From positions 186,001 to 250,000 of the forward strand of contig JAHBBC010000032.1 in NCBI GenBank assembly GCA_019915015.1: a stretch of DNA of 64,000 nt, given 5' to 3'. The notes under the pieces were generated by a model. It was not told the origin of the DNA, searched no databases, and worked only from the letters and a program-made list of their open reading frames with translations. Of this stretch, positions 1 to 12,121 are shown piece by piece. This DNA comes from Auriscalpium vulgare (taxonomy: Eukaryota > Basidiomycota > Agaricomycetes > Russulales > Auriscalpiaceae). Within the stretch, counting starts at the first letter, position 1. Each line of letters begins with the position of its first letter. The translations under genes were made by a program, and so were the position numbers.

Positions 1-1
1 C

Positions 2-511
2 AGCTTCCTCGGAGAATTTGATCTCCTTCGCCAATCACGCTCCGATGTCCGCCAAGAAGAGGCATGGACCGACCCTGCCCATCGTGACCTCCTCGGGCAG
101 CACCTCGAGCTCCTGCGAGCTCGCGAGGAGCTGCAGCGCTGCGACAATGAGGTTCGGCGTGTCCGTACACATCTTCGCGACGAAGCCGAGGACTATCGCA
201 CTGCCATTGCTCGCAGTGCGTTGTCCGACCCACCGCTTGCTGCAGAACTCACTCGGCGATGGGAGATACGCGGTGCCGTCAATGCAATCCACGAGGTTCG
301 GCTGCAGAAGATTCTCGCTCTGCCCGGATACACCGGGCTCCGTGACTTAGGCACGCGCGTCGGTAGGGTAGCTAGTGGTCCCGGTATCACCCCTGCGCCC
401 GAAGCTGTGCGAGCTGACATAGTTACCGAGCCTATGAGTAGTGAATACGACGAGCGTAGCGCAGAGGATGTGACCGCGTTCGAGGACTTTGTACTTAACA
501 TTACGGACTAG
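2..511 (+). CDS. KDZ-type DNA transposase, C-terminal fragment
   Basis: The open frame enters from the left edge and stops at TAG 509-511, giving about 169 residues. It opens with a segment reading LGEFDLLRQSRSDVR, then an EELQRCDNEVRRVRTHLRDE stretch and a LAAELTRRWEIRGAVN stretch. This Arg/Glu-rich helical tail is what I recognise from the C-terminus of Kyakuja-Dileera-Zisupton (KDZ) transposases of agaricomycetes. The catalytic core lies to the left of the window, so activity cannot be judged. An ATG at 428 is internal and not a start. The call rests on recognition of the tail only. Confidence 0.7.
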   Translation, partial: SFLGEFDLLRQSRSDVRQEEAWTDPAHRDLLGQHLELLRAREELQRCDNEVRRVRTHLRDEAEDYRTAIARSALSDPPLAAELTRRWEIRGAVNAIHEVRLQKILALPGYTGLRDLGTRVGRVASGPGITPAPEAVRADIVTEPMSSEYDERSAEDVTAFEDFVLNITD

Positions 512-1020
512 AAATGCCCCCGGACTCGTAATAATAGCCCTTTCATGCTTTCTGAACAGATGGGAAGCCAAGTGAATTACGTGGGATTATTTGAGAAATT
601 CAAAAAATGCGTGGAGGAGCCTCGGAGGAGCCAGGCACAAGGCAATAACCTGCAAGATCATGATATCGGGGCATGTTCGACACCGATCTGACTCGGGATT
701 TTCGCGTTTCGAGGGTTTCTGGACTGAAAGAAAGCTACCCTAATTTATTTGGAATTTCGGCCCAATTCACAAAATGCAAGGTCGGAGCGAGGAGCTTTCC
801 TAGGCTACTGTACGGCTCGGAAGTCCGAGATACTGTGCATGCAGGTAATAGTCTGATATCGGGGGACCTTGACATAGACAATCAGACTGCTATTAGCTCA
901 CAGACATTGCATGTCACTGAACAGAGGCATCAGTGGACGAGTGCTTGCACACCGAGGTCTGTAATCAAGACTCGGAGGTGGACAAGTCGATAGGCGCGCG
1001 TACCTTGATACCCAACCACC
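512..1020. other. Intergenic stretch, no gene seen
   Basis: About 500 bp between the KDZ tail and the next gene. A short frame at 673-993 has no recognisable content. The 3' end of the KDZ element, including its terminal inverted repeat, should lie here, but its partner is outside the window and I could not place it. Confidence 0.4.
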
Positions 1021-2633
1021 ATGCCGCCGAACTCCATTTTCCTCACTACGGCTCAGGCTCCAGCCCAGGGTCGCTTGTCATACACCCCTGCATCAATCTC
1101 GGATCTTGTCCACCAGCAAGATAGTCGCTTGCGGGCAGCAGAGGCCGCACGGGCTGTCGTGCGAGCTGGCGCACACGCTGACGACCGCCATCACTCGCAC
1201 GTCGCAGGCGGCCTTCACACCGACTTCCTTGCCCTACACAACGCAAAGGTCTCGACGGGGAGGAAGGAGAGCTCTCGGAATGCACTGGTGCAGGATACGT
1301 TGGAGGACGTGTTCGATGGGGTGCGCACAAGTTCACTTTGCTCTGTGGCCTCGCTGATGAACACCAACCAGATCACGACGCTCGACAGAATTGACGGCGG
1401 GTTCACCCTTCTCCTTCGTGTCCCAGGCTTTGCGGCTGCGGGGCCTCCGTCTTCGCCAGAGGAAGTCAACATCCAGGCCTACCTACCCCCGCGCGAACTC
1501 GCTCACCACGACTCTACCCTGGTGCAGCCGGTTTCAACCATCGTCGACATCTTCCGCAACAAAATCGCCTTCCCACACTTCTCTCGAACTCAGGAATACT
1601 GGAAGCGCTCAGGATTGCCTGAGACATCAACCGCATTGCCCGCCGACACCCAGCCCCTTACTCCCTGCCCGGGAGATATCCCCGCGCTGTCAAAGCGCGG
1701 CAGCTCTCTCCTTTCATTCCCTCCAACTGCCATCGAGCCTGCGAGAGGCAATGCCGACGACTCGCAGGACTACGACAAGGACAGCCCTCTCGACTGGAAA
1801 GTAGTTTCCCGCGAGCTCGCCGAGATCGATGCACAGAATGACGGCGCCGTCGCCCGGCCGCAATCTCGTGCCCCAGTCACGCCCGCTCGCACGGAGAAGA
1901 AGACGAAGGCCGAGCTAGAATTCATGGCCATGGGAACACGCCCTCGCCGCCGCCGCAGCAACTCATCTCCGGCCAAGGTCACCAGCACGCCGGCCACCCG
2001 ACAGGTTCCCCTTCCCCTCTACATTGACGACAGCCCCTCCTCCTCTCCTCCTCCATCGCCTCTCCCTCCACCCGTCGCTCGTCGTGCGCCTCCTCCTGCA
2101 GCAAAGCGTGTTCAGGAGATTGGGAAGAAACTCCCGCCAGTCAGTGAGGCTGGGAAGAGTACGCGCCTCGCTGATCGACAGGAAGCTATACCTACGAAGA
2201 CGCCTACTGCCTCATCCAAGGCCGGAGCCCCCTTCCCACCGCCTCCCCAACTGGCGCCTGCCGATGCCGCCATCGGCATCGGCCCTCTCACGGATGCGGC
2301 CATGGATCAATTCGGGCTTGGGGATGAGTACATCCCGCGCTTCCGGGAGCTCATGAATGGGACGCGCAACACTCGCTGGGCCGCCATCATGCAAAGCGAG
2401 AGGTTTGGTTTCTCCGAGCCGCAGGCTCGCGCGATCACTAGCGCCCTGCTCTCCGACGGCAATGGCGGTGTCTTCGACCCTCAGGCTTCGCGGGTACGTC
2501 GGTCATTTATCCTGATTTTGCTTACTTTACTGACTGTTCTCTGAAGTAGATGTGTAGCCCGTGTGCGTACGTGTTTGCCTGCGTCTCGGCTGTTTTGTTC
2601 GCTATCCTTGTCGCTCTGTTTGTCTCCGCGTAG
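1021..2633 (+). CDS. Hypothetical protein, Pro/Ser-rich, with possible hydrophobic tail
   Basis: The ATG at 1021 opens a 491-codon exon to 2493, followed by a GTACGT donor at 2494. I do not recognise the family. The first 200 residues look globular. The middle (about residues 280-420) is basic and Pro/Ser-rich, with an RPRRRRSNSS patch suggesting nuclear targeting. The end again looks folded. The intron has a CTGAC-type branch site and two adjacent acceptors. Splicing at AG 2545-2546 gives an immediate TAG stop. Splicing three bases later, at AG 2548-2549, adds 27 residues from 2550 to 2633 that are almost wholly hydrophobic. The transcript ends before the gene at 2850 on the same strand. Confidence 0.6.
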
Positions 2634-2849
2634 CTGTCCCTGCTCACATGCCGACTGATTTTCTTGAACAATGTACTTTACCATATGTTGTAGTAGTTTG
2701 CATTGCGTAGGCTGTAGTCAGTGTAGTCTGTAAATTTGAGTCACGATCACGTGTATTTACACCTGTATGGCTCGCATCAACCGCGATGCCTTCCTTCCCG
2801 TCTGCCTGCCTCTGCACACGCACCCCGCCCTCCAAATCATATATCTACG

Positions 2850-4633
2850 ATGCCTCGCGAGCCCAAGCACCGCCAAGGTCATCTCCCGCATAAGCCGAAG
2901 GTCAAGATGACAAAAGAAGCTCGCAAGCTCACCACGGAGAAGCGTCAAGATAACGCCGACGCGTACCTCACTGAGCTGGACGCGCTCGCCAGGGACATCA
3001 AAAAGCGCGCAGCAGATGTAGCAACGACACATCACAAAAGGGTGGCGACGGTCGAGACCTCACTACACGTGGGACGGGCTGGGCTCGGCGGAACACACAC
3101 GAAGAATAGTGCCTGGTCCGCCTTTCAGTGGACAGAAGGCCAGAAGGGCCAAGACAGTGAGTAAAAGAAGGTGTTAATATTACATTGTACTCATTTATGT
3201 CACAGGCAATGCCGCGATCCAGGCGCTCTCGAAGAAGCGCTCAGCCGTCTACCGCACGTTGAACGAGGAGGAGAAGGAGGTCTTGAGACTCAAGCATGAA
3301 GAATACAAGAAAACTCGCCTGCATGGCGAGTGGATCACGGCGCGCTCGAAGGCCCAGGACGCGACGCACTTCGTCCACAAGCTAGACGACCATGTAAGCC
3401 CGGAAGTCATGACGTGTACGTGTGCACTCACATACACGCATCCAGGTCAAGGCCCTTCGGGAACGAACCGGTGTCGAAGCGCTCGTCTTCTTCGCGCGCG
3501 GGGATACAAGCATCGCGTTCAAGCCGGCGATGATTGCGACCGAGGGTCTGGCGGATTTCGTGACCCAATGCCTTCGAATGGACTTCCAGGATTTCCTGAC
3601 GCGCCTGGAAGGGTTTGCTGTACAAGGACTGGCAGGTAAGTTATTGGCGACAACGAGCGTGCGATGGCACTGACCGCATGACAGGGAGTGGGAAGGCAAC
3701 TCTTACCACGGTTGAGATGCGTACGGACCTCGGGAAATTTATTGATGATCAATTATGTATGTGCCGCGCGCTATCTTAATCACAGTGTGACTAATGAACC
3801 GCAGCCTCCATTACAGGGACATCGTTAACGTGGAGATTTGGTTCCCACTGGGACATTGTGTCCCTGCACCACGTCCAGATTCAGGGATGGCCGGAAACCA
3901 TCCCGTTCAATTCGCTGAGTCGTGCCGCTCCGGGGAAGACCGATCTCCAAACCCTCAGCAACGCCTGGTACTCGGGCCAGACGCAATGGGTCAGGCTTGA
4001 CGACGCCGCATTCGCTGAAGAGGAGCGCATCCATGCCGAGACGGTTCCGCTGCGGCAGCGGAAGGTCCGCAGCGATAAAGGCAGGCGCAAGGGCCGCGGG
4101 GATGTGCCTGACGTGGAAGAGCCCGTTAAAGGCAAGCGCAAGGGCCCTGCAGACGAGCCTCGACCATCGCCTTCCCCCTCCCCAAATCCCCCGCCTTCCA
4201 GCCAACTTGACGACTCTTCCACGTCGCCGCTCACACCCGGCTCAACCACCGACTCACCTGCCGCAAGCTGCAACGCCTCCGATCAAGTCAACATGCCATT
4301 GGGCATCGCATCGTCCTCGTCCTCGTCCTCACCGTCCTCGTCGTACCCAGCGACTCCTTTCCCGGATACGGACCCTACGGGAGGTTCCCTCCTTGCGTCT
4401 TTGCTTGGCCCGGATGCTCCGCCATTCCCGTCGTACGGAGGAAGTGATTACTACGACGGTACGTCTTTATTTGCATGGCTCGTCTACTCTCACCTCTCAA
4501 CTCTGCAACAGACGACCTCCGTCTTCCCCCTCTCACGGGTCAATACGGTGTCGACGCTCTCCAGCTCCCCTACTACCCTACATCGGCCAATCTCTTTGAT
4601 CCGAACCCGCTGGGCCTCCCTTGGGAAGAGTAG
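2850..4633 (+). CDS. Hypothetical protein with HMG-box-like segment, six exons
   Basis: The exons that keep one frame are 2850-3156, 3206-3393, 3446-3635, 3685-3756, 3805-4458 and 4512-4633. All introns are about 48-53 bp with GT..AG ends. ATG 2850 is the first start on the coding frame; upstream in-frame codons lack an ATG. The N-terminus is very basic. Residues about 90-150 (SAWSAFQW... then LNEEEKEVLRLKHEEYKKTR) resemble the degenerate HMG-box-like proteins common in agaricomycetes. The region after residue 330 is basic and then Pro/Ser-rich, ending in LGLPWEE. A DNA-binding or nuclear role is inference from this resemblance. It follows the 1021-2633 gene on the same strand, so the two may have moved together. 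Confidence 0.65.
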
Positions 4634-5662
4634 GCGTACTTACGGTCATTACTTATTCCCCTCTTCGTTTTCACGCGGCAGTATCGTAGCTTGTGTTGTC
4701 ATGTATCTATCTTGTTACCATAAGGCAGTATAGCGTGCCCTAATCCCCGGCAATGTCATATCTTTCGTCTCGCGACATGTTTGTTGAGTGTCACGTGGGG
4801 GCGCGGCGGCAGCCGACGCTGCCGAGCGCTCCGGCCCCGTTCCGTTGTCCCGTCCCGCTCCCGCTCCCTTCCGCTCCGGGGGATCTGCCGCTGACAGCTG
4901 ACGTCACATTGACAGCTTCTTGATGCTTCTCGGCATCAACGAGATCTCAGGGAAAGGAGGGAAAGCGCTGGGGAGCTATTGTGCACGGTAATGTGCAAAG
5001 GGGGACCGAGTGATTACATGCTTAGATTAGCGCGTCGACACGTACATACACCATGCTATATAAGGCGTGTAGTGTGGGATCGTGAGGTGATTAGCGCGTC
5101 GACACGTACATACACCATGCTATATAAGGCGTGTAGTGTGGGATCGTGAGGTGCTTGATGGCCAGGATTTTGGACTGCAGGAGCCAAATAGCTACTCAGA
5201 TACAAAATATTGGGCGTTGAATCCAACATATGGTATATATAAGCTGTAAGGTGCTTATATGCTGCTTATAGGCATAGGAGGGTTTCCCAGATAAGTTGGG
5301 AGTTGGGACAGAGCTCGAGTGCGACCTAGTTTCCAAAGCTAATATTCTTGAGCTTTGAGGAAGAAGAAGGTAGGAGGTCGACGACGTGCGGTCGAAGACT
5401 ACCCTTTCGCCGATGCTGTTGCCGGGAAATGCTGGCCGGAGACGTCGCGGTGGTGTGGAGCCGACGATACTGGGCGTCGCACTCCCAGCGAGTGGCAGGG
5501 TGTTGCCGTCGAGCCGTTGGAGGAGCCGTTCAGAGAGAGATGGTGAGTCGACGCGTTGAGGCGACATCTGATGTAAAAAGCCGGAAGGCTGCGGCAGCGA
5601 GTCGGCGACACGGTCCCAAATCGAAGAGTTTGTGATACACAACAGGAAATACAAGCATGCGA
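4634..5662. other. Intergenic region holding a tandem repeat
   Basis: This holds the 3' flank of the 2850 gene, a GC-rich stretch near 4800-4880 with repeated cccgctccc-like words, the 64-bp duplication at 5026-5153, and the 3' flank of the Vps68-like gene. Frames at 5196-5654 (-) and 5348-5635 (+) overlap each other and match nothing I know. Confidence 0.5.
5026..5153. repeat. Perfect 64-bp tandem duplication with TATA box
   Basis: Two identical 64-bp units at 5026-5089 and 5090-5153. Each starts ATTAGCGCGTCGACACG and contains CTATATAAGG, a good TATA-box match. No start codon follows closely on the plus strand: the nearest gene reads toward the repeat from the other side. It may be a remnant promoter or part of a larger repeat. 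Confidence 0.9.
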
Positions 5663-6346
5663 TTAGATGGCCAGATTATACTCGTACTCGCCACTGCCGC
5701 TCTGCGCAATCCACAAGATGACCGCCGACAGCATCAGCTCGACGTTCTGGGCCACATTCGCATAGCCATAATAGAGGTACTGCTCCTGATACCCCGCAAG
5801 AATGTACTTGAGCACAAGCAGCGCCTAAATTGCACAATCGCAGTCAGAAGTCTGCGATGCACGCGGCAAGGCGAGGAGACGTACCACGCTGCCCGCGAGG
5901 CCACCCGCCATCAGGGCGAAGCCAACGAACAAGAACAATCTCGCTCGCCACACCGCTCGTGAGTCCCCATACCCCTCGTCTCCACGCACGCGGTCCTTGT
6001 CGATGAGGTTGATCACGATTATGCCAAGGAGCGAATGGATGCCGGGTAGCCAGTCCACGAAGCCGACGTGCACAGGCACGGGGTAGTCCGGCTCGTTGTA
6101 CGGCGGGTGCGCGTGTGCCGAGAGAATGGCAGCATCGAGGAACGTCCAGATTGCCAGGCCAAACTGTGCAGAGGACATATGAGCAGAGTGAGCAGGATAG
6201 GTAGGATAGGGTATGGCACGACGTACGAGGCCACCAGCGAGGTAGACACCAACAGAGCGCCTGTGCTTTCCTAGGGAGATGTTGAGGAAAGGAAATGGGT
6301 TTACACAGACCCGTCGGGGGTCGTAGTCCGAGCGAGGCAGCGACAT
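5663..6346 (-). CDS. Vps68/TMEM50-like membrane protein (UPF0220 family)
   Basis: Three phase-0 exons on the minus strand: 6346-6227, 6163-5885 and 5824-5663, giving 186 residues. The order of features matches the Vps68/TMEM50 family: a short RVCVNPFPFLNISLGKHRR lead, a first membrane helix (GVYLAGGLFGLAIWTF), a VGFVDWLPGIHSLLG loop with a second helix, a charged EGYGDSRAVWRARLF segment, and two more helices. Length fits the family. In yeast Vps68 acts with ESCRT machinery at endosomes and vacuole; the same role here is inferred. It is divergent from the gene at 6901 with about 550 bp between starts. The frame is intact. Confidence 0.85.
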
Positions 6347-6900
6347 GCTCGTCGTTGTTGTTGGACACAGCGTTGAGTAGCGTTGAGCGCAGTCTCCGGA
6401 ATGGCCGCTTACAGGCGTGGGAGCGACCTGCCGCATGCGTTTCTTCCCGGCAACGTCCGAATGGTCCTCCTCGACTGTAAAATTTTGTCACGGTGCTACA
6501 GTCCATCGACCATGGCTGCAAAACCCGACCGCTGCCCGCAAAGTCGTTTGGGAGCCACATCATGCTAGTACCAGTATGTCTCAATGGCGTGACGATTCTC
6601 GTCCTGCCGGAGCCTGGTTTTTCGATCGGACTCTCGATTACGCACTTTGTGTCTTAAGCGGACCGTGGATGTACGCACCTTCCTCTAACGATTATGACCA
6701 AGAGTGTTGGCAGAGTCATGGAAGACGTCAAGGTCAACCATTCTCCTCCAGAGCCCGTGCTTTCCTGGCGTTATTCTGCCTCTGCGTCGCCTCTGAGCAT
6801 GCCATGTGCCCAACGAAGAATGTTCCCCGCTGCCCACTTCACACCCTACCAGCCGCGGGTCTCCTTCTCCTCTCTTGGCTCCGTCTAGCTTGACACAGCG
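6347..6900. promoter_or_regulatory. Shared intergenic region of a divergent pair
   Basis: About 550 bp between the Vps68-like start (6346, minus) and the membrane-protein start (6901, plus), so it must hold both promoters. I see no clear TATA box. Frames crossing it (for example 6417-6893) look like chance. Confidence 0.45.
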
Positions 6901-8160
6901 ATGTGGCTTTCTATCGTCGAAATGGCACCCACCATTGGACTGAGCCCGTTCCCGGAGACGATCTTCCTCGAGACTGTCAAGGGCACTCTGCGACTCTTCA
7001 TCAATCTCACCACGCTTGATACAATCCTTCTCTCGCTAGTCGTGCTGCTAGCGTACACCTCCCCTGTGGCCCGCCCGACGGTACATGCCGTCGTCGGGCT
7101 CATTACCCTCGGCATCGGGATCGAGGTTGCCTCCATCAACATATACGTACTGGTGCGCGTCTTCCTCACATCTCCACCCAGTGGTTGACTGACATTGCGA
7201 CATTTCGTTATAAAAATGCAGGCATGCTCATACCTCTCCCCGGATACCACCCTCAACCCGCTCACCATCGTCATACTCAGCATGCTGAACACCGCGACCC
7301 CCATCCTCACCGACACCGTACTCTTGGGGCACCTGATCTCCAGCGCCGCAGTGCACCAGCCGTCCCGCGTCAAGCTCGCGCTCACCATGTCCGCGCCGGT
7401 GCTCCTGAAAATCTGCCGCCTCGCGAACGCCGTGCTGTACATGATCGACTGCGGGCGCTATGTGTTGACGTCGGTTACGTCGCCAGACGGCATCCCCGAC
7501 GAGTCGATCTTGGTCGACTCCCAGGCGAGGAGCATGCAGATAGCGTGCACGCTGCAGATGATCGATAACATGTACGTTCGCCAAACAGACGTCCTTCCGC
7601 ATTCACTTTGGTGACATGTTTTGCCAGGTACTCTCTGACGATATTCTGGATCGGCATAATGAAAGAGAGACTACTTCCCCACCACCGGAGATGCAAGCCC
7701 ATTTGTCTTAGTAGGGCTTTCTGTGTGAGCTGATACGTCTCTTTGAACAGCCGCGATCGCCTCTCAAAGCCTCGGTGGCATCATCTGGACCGGCGCGTCC
7801 AACTTTGCCGCGCCCCTCCTCCTCGGCGTCGCCCAGCTCGCCACCTCAGCCCTCCTGCCCGACACGAACACCGCCTTTTACATCGAGCAGGTCAAGGTCC
7901 TCCTCAATGTCGCAGGCGCGGGCTCGGCGACGGTCGTTGCAACACTCATGCGCTACCGTGCGCGGGTGCGCTTCGATGTCGGCGAAGCGACGGCGCTGCG
8001 GCCCGCTCTGATGAAGTCATATGCGTCCATGACTAATGGTAAGACGGCTGCGGAGGAAGGGGAAGACGAAGATTATGGGCAGAAGTTCAAGCCGGAGGTG
8101 GTGGATGCGAATGTCACAGCGGAGCAAAGGCAGTTTCATTTGTCGTTCCCTACGCTGTAG
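6901..8160 (+). CDS. Multi-pass membrane protein, unnamed fungal family
   Basis: Exons 6901-7146 (or 7152; two possible phase-0 donors), 7222-7571, 7628-7710 and 7751-8160 keep one frame and give about 362 residues. The last intron is only 40 bp; its donor GTAGGG is the one that restores the frame of the 3' exon. I count about seven hydrophobic stretches (for example FINLTTLDTILLSLVVLLAY, LTIVILSMLNTATPILTDTV, SLTIFWIGIM, IIWTGASNFAAPLLLGV). The tail is acidic and soluble. The layout resembles the large, uncharacterised seven-helix families of basidiomycetes, but I cannot name a domain. The 3' half is duplicated at 25272-25975. Confidence 0.7.
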
Positions 8161-8869
8161 GATCAGTGTGTTATTCGTCTGTTTGATCTAAACTCTGTAA
8201 TATATATTGACATTTGTGGGACCCGTACAGAAGGAGGACGATAATGCGGAGACAACGAACAAGTGCGCAGTAAGCCGTGTTCAAGCCCCCTGTCCTACGA
8301 TGTGGAAGCATCATCTATGCGCGGCATCACCGTGGCCTCCCAACGAGCAACTCGTGGCCCTTCAGCTTCTTGCCCGTGGAAAGCGCAGGCGCATGGGGCG
8401 CAGGACTCTCGCCACTTTGACCGCCTCACTGTCCCGTGTGTGTACACCTGAACGGAGACCGCCTTCACGGCACAGCTCGGGAACTCTGAATTCACCATCG
8501 CGACTTCAAGCTCTTCAAGCTTCTTGAATGCGAATGAACTCGAACAAAGTGTTGAAGACTCGGGCAAGTCATTGCGGCGGGCCGGCCAACGGGAGCCCCG
8601 GGCGGCCGAGAAATCTCATTTTTGATCCTTTCTCAGCCCGCACCCCGCATCGTCACCAAGTCTCCCTCTCACACTGTTTTACAGTCTGCTCATCGCTTCT
8701 AGCTGGAGTATCTGAAAGTGCTCACAGGTTTTGCGGCCGTTACAGGACAAAAGTCTCATAGGACCGACCGCATGGCTAGTTGCGAAGCCTCGAAGCCGCC
8801 GCGCGCAGAACACGTTGCTCCGCTCTGGAAGGGACGGCGACTTGTAATTCTGTACTCTTATGGTTCTTC
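8161..8869. other. 3' flank duplicated in unit 3, no gene seen
   Basis: Non-coding by eye. It aligns, with many substitutions and small gaps, to 25941-26590, so it belongs to the segment copied with the membrane-protein tail. Confidence 0.55.
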
Positions 8870-9490
8870 GCTTGAAGGGTTCTTAGGAGCTGTCCATATT
8901 GCTGGTGCGTACTCGGTACTCCATGGCCGGGCACGCATGATTGACGACCCGCAACAGTCACATCACCGTCATTGAATGGTCAGTCCGCTCGGATCTAAGA
9001 CTTTTGCTATCTGGGGCTCTCTTGTCCTTTCTCTGCGCGGCACTTGACCCCGTCTCGCCAATTTTGGGTCTTCTTCAGCTGCTGCCGAGACGCCATCCAT
9101 GCAAACCGGTGCACGCCATCAGAACATCTCCGGCACGGCACTCACTGTTAGATCTGTTGTCTGTCGCGGGTATTGTCTTTCGAACTGGTCATCAATGGCC
9201 CTACCTGGCGTCTTCTAGACTCCAGACAGCCTTCTCGTTGTCGCGCCAGGGAGCCGAGAACACGGATCGCGGAAGAGACAATAGTGCCAACGACGCCTCT
9301 GATGCGGTCTCCTCGCTTCGACACGAAATTCAGCTTCTGCGAGCCTGCGAGCCGTCGTCTGGTCCTGTTTTGACGGCATCGTCCCTTATATCATTATTGT
9401 ACACTCATGGGTGTGACAACAATACAACTATTACACGGGCGCAGGCACAGCGAGAACAAGGACCCCGAACCTGACCACGAGGAGACAACG
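8870..9490. repeat. R block, copy 1
   Basis: First of five related blocks (others near 16320, 26590, 56860 and 63250). Shared landmarks are a CTATCTGGGGCTCT-like start, TCTCTGCGCGGCACT, a GGGTCTTCTTCAGCTGCTGC segment and a GAACAAGGACCCCGAAC end. No reading frame is kept among copies. Each visible complete copy lies about 0.4-0.7 kb past the 3' end of an X gene, so it marks the left border of the repeating unit. Confidence 0.75.
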
Positions 9491-10029
9491 TGCGCTAGAC
9501 GCTGGGGAAAAGAAAAGCCTTGCGACATCAGTAGCTGAAGATCCAGCGCAGCTTCTTCCCAGCGACGATGGTGTCAGTGCCCTCAGTCAAAGAGCTAGGG
9601 TTATGGGCTGGGCTTCATAGACTTGCATGAGGTGCACGCGAATCATTTGTAAGGGAGCGGCACGCTGGTTTCTCGGAAATCGTTCGAGTACTCATATTTC
9701 GGGCGCCACCTGGTATGCTTAGAGTGGATATCGCTAGATTTACAGGCATACAAGCCGGTACCGTACACCGTAGAAAACAAGATGAAAGCAAGGATAATGA
9801 AAACTTAAAATAGAAGGGAAAGACCGAGCAAATGAAAACGATACAGTAGTTAGTGTCTGTCCTGAGATCACTTTAGAATTTAAAGAACACAAGAGAATGA
9901 GAAAGATGTAGTAGTGTCTGCCCTGAGACAATACGAGAGGATGACGACGTACGCGACTCGGAGCTGCCTGCGTCATTGCGTGTCTTTGGGCTAACTTCTC
10001 GCGATAGCGATACCTGCAGGAGACAGCAC

Positions 10030-12121
10030 TTACCTGAGCCCTATGTCAGAACAAATCACGATACTAATCGCTGTCGTGACCTGAGAGTTTAGACGAGGAG
10101 CAGCCGAGCGTAATAATAGGTAGCAAGCGAGACAGCAGGGCTGTGATGCATCGGTCAGAGAAATGACAAGAAGCATATGAATGACGCGATACACACAGCG
10201 TCTGCGCACAGGTGGGATGGACTCTGCCACTGTCTTCATCTCCTTGTCTTTCATGTCTTCTTTGACCTCCCCGTCTTCTTTGATTTCCCTGTCATCCTCC
10301 TTCTCCGCTTCGGTTGGCGCGTACTGGCTAGGAGCGTCATTCATCGTCGATTCGAGGCTCAAGAGCGTCATTGGTGGGGTTTGGAGGCCTAGCATCGATG
10401 TTGACGTTGGGTGTGACCGAGCGGTGGTGGACTCCGACGCATCGGGCATTGATGGCGCCTGCACGACCATCTGCTCGTTCAACGAAGCCAGCGATGACCC
10501 GCTGGGGTTGTCCAGGCCACGGCCAGGCGTGACTTCTGTGTGCGCAGAAGCGATCAGGAGACTGCTTGTACCACTGGGGAGATCGAAGCACATACCAGAT
10601 ATCGAAGTGGCCGTGCTTGGTGGTGGGGTTATATATGCAGCATCACCGTTGCCGGGGTGAGACACAACCCAGTTCTCGACCCTCCATCGCACGGCAGCCT
10701 GTGCGCGCCGCTGCTGCTCAACACGATCGCGGCTGCGCTGCTCCGATTCAGCCCGTATCCTGGAGCATGCAGATGAGGCTGACGTCTTGGTAACGCAGAA
10801 GAAGTACCACCAACCTTTCAAGGGCTTTGATCTCTTCGAAGAATTGACGTGCGTCACAGAATTCCTTGACGGATGAAAGGTCCGTCGAGCAGTCGACCAC
10901 GGGCATGAAGCGTTCTTTCGGATCATCGAGGCCAAAAAAACTTTCCGCCAACCTCGCAGTAACGTCGCTGAACATCGTCCCGAATTCGTCGCGTACATTG
11001 GCCTGTTTAGCTTGCAGCTCGGTCCGTAGGTGCTCCTCGTCTGGGAGTGGGATTTCCATATCATCGTCGTCGGCACATACAGAGCCAACAAAGTCGGGGG
11101 AGGAGCTGGGTGGAGTGTCCTGCGTATCATCTGGTGATGTGAAATCTGTGGCATCGGACATGCCCGATACGCTGTCAGATACGCCGTCGGGGCCGAGATG
11201 TGTTGGAGGACAAGGTGCAGGAGACTGCATCTTCATGGCGACATCACTAGATGCGGCGTCGGCGAAGTTGGGATGGGTAGGATGCTCTGCCTCGTAGTGC
11301 ACGGACGTGTCGATCCTGCGTATAGTATCGCAATCCTTGGAATTGTCCAGGGTATCCTCCGACAAAGAGATATCTGAGGCACCGGAGTCATCAGAGCTGT
11401 TATTGGGGGAGTACGACATGGTCGATATGTCGTCAGATACGATGTCGGGGCCGAACCGTGTGGGAAAACAAGGTGCGAAAGACTGCATCTTCGCAGCGAC
11501 ATCACTGCTTGGGGCGTCGGCTTGGGTAGTATGACCTGCTTTGTACTGCGCCAACATGCCCAACCTGCGTGAGACATCACGATTCTTGGACTCGGCCAGA
11601 TGGTTTTCGTCTGAATAAGATATTAAAGGGCAGTTGGTATAGTCGTCTTCTCGCGTGCGGATGCGGAGATCCACGCCGGCCATTGTATGGTGGTAGAGGT
11701 TCTCCCATGGCAACGGGGGCGAAGGCCAGAGCCCAGCACGACCAGTGGGGTGGGTTGCAGGCGCTATGGGCACGCACATGGTCTCGTCGACACTGCGAGA
11801 GGGAACTGGCGTGGGAAGGCCTTGGCTGAGAAGCGAGCAGGAGCATCTGTAGTATTTGCGAAAGGGAGATGCTATATCCACAAGCTAATGCCCATCAGAA
11901 ACTGCAGCGGTTGTACGCCAGCATAACGAGCTTACCTCGGCGACGATGCCGACATACTTCTTTGTCACCAGCGCACGAGCCTGCGTTTCGGCGACAGGGT
12001 CGTTCAAGGCCTTGAGAGTGGCGACAGGGTCCAAGGTAAAGACGATATATGCACCGTGTGCAGGTGTGAAGGGTTTCTTGAGCAAACGTCCTTCGGAGCG
12101 GGGATCTGTGTGGGCACTCAT
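10030..12121 (-). CDS. X1: member 1 of the X family, unknown function
   Basis: Exon 1 (12121-11936) is 62 codons, starting MSAHTDPRSEGRLLKK. Exon 2 (11884-10815) is about 357 codons, and exon 3 starts at 10759 and stays open to 10030, possibly with more introns near the end. Conserved points in the family are an FTP.HGAYIVFTLDPVAT segment, LPWENLYHHTM, a LRIRTRE..Y.NCPL segment, an acidic Ser/Asp-rich middle, FCDARQFFEEIKALER, and a basic coiled-coil-like RIRAESEQRSRDR. A Cys-rich CCLACYLLLR patch lies near the end. I see no catalytic motif, signal peptide or homeodomain. Function unknown. It is head to head with Y1, 580 bp apart, and its frame is open through all three exons. Confidence 0.65.

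Noticed and set aside
5196..5654. A 152-residue minus-strand gene after the Vps68-like gene
   Set aside because: No introns, no recognisable content, and overlapped by an equally long plus-strand frame; probably the 3' flank of the Vps68-like transcript.
6417..6893. A 158-residue gene between the divergent pair
   Set aside because: It would lie over both promoters and has no recognisable content.
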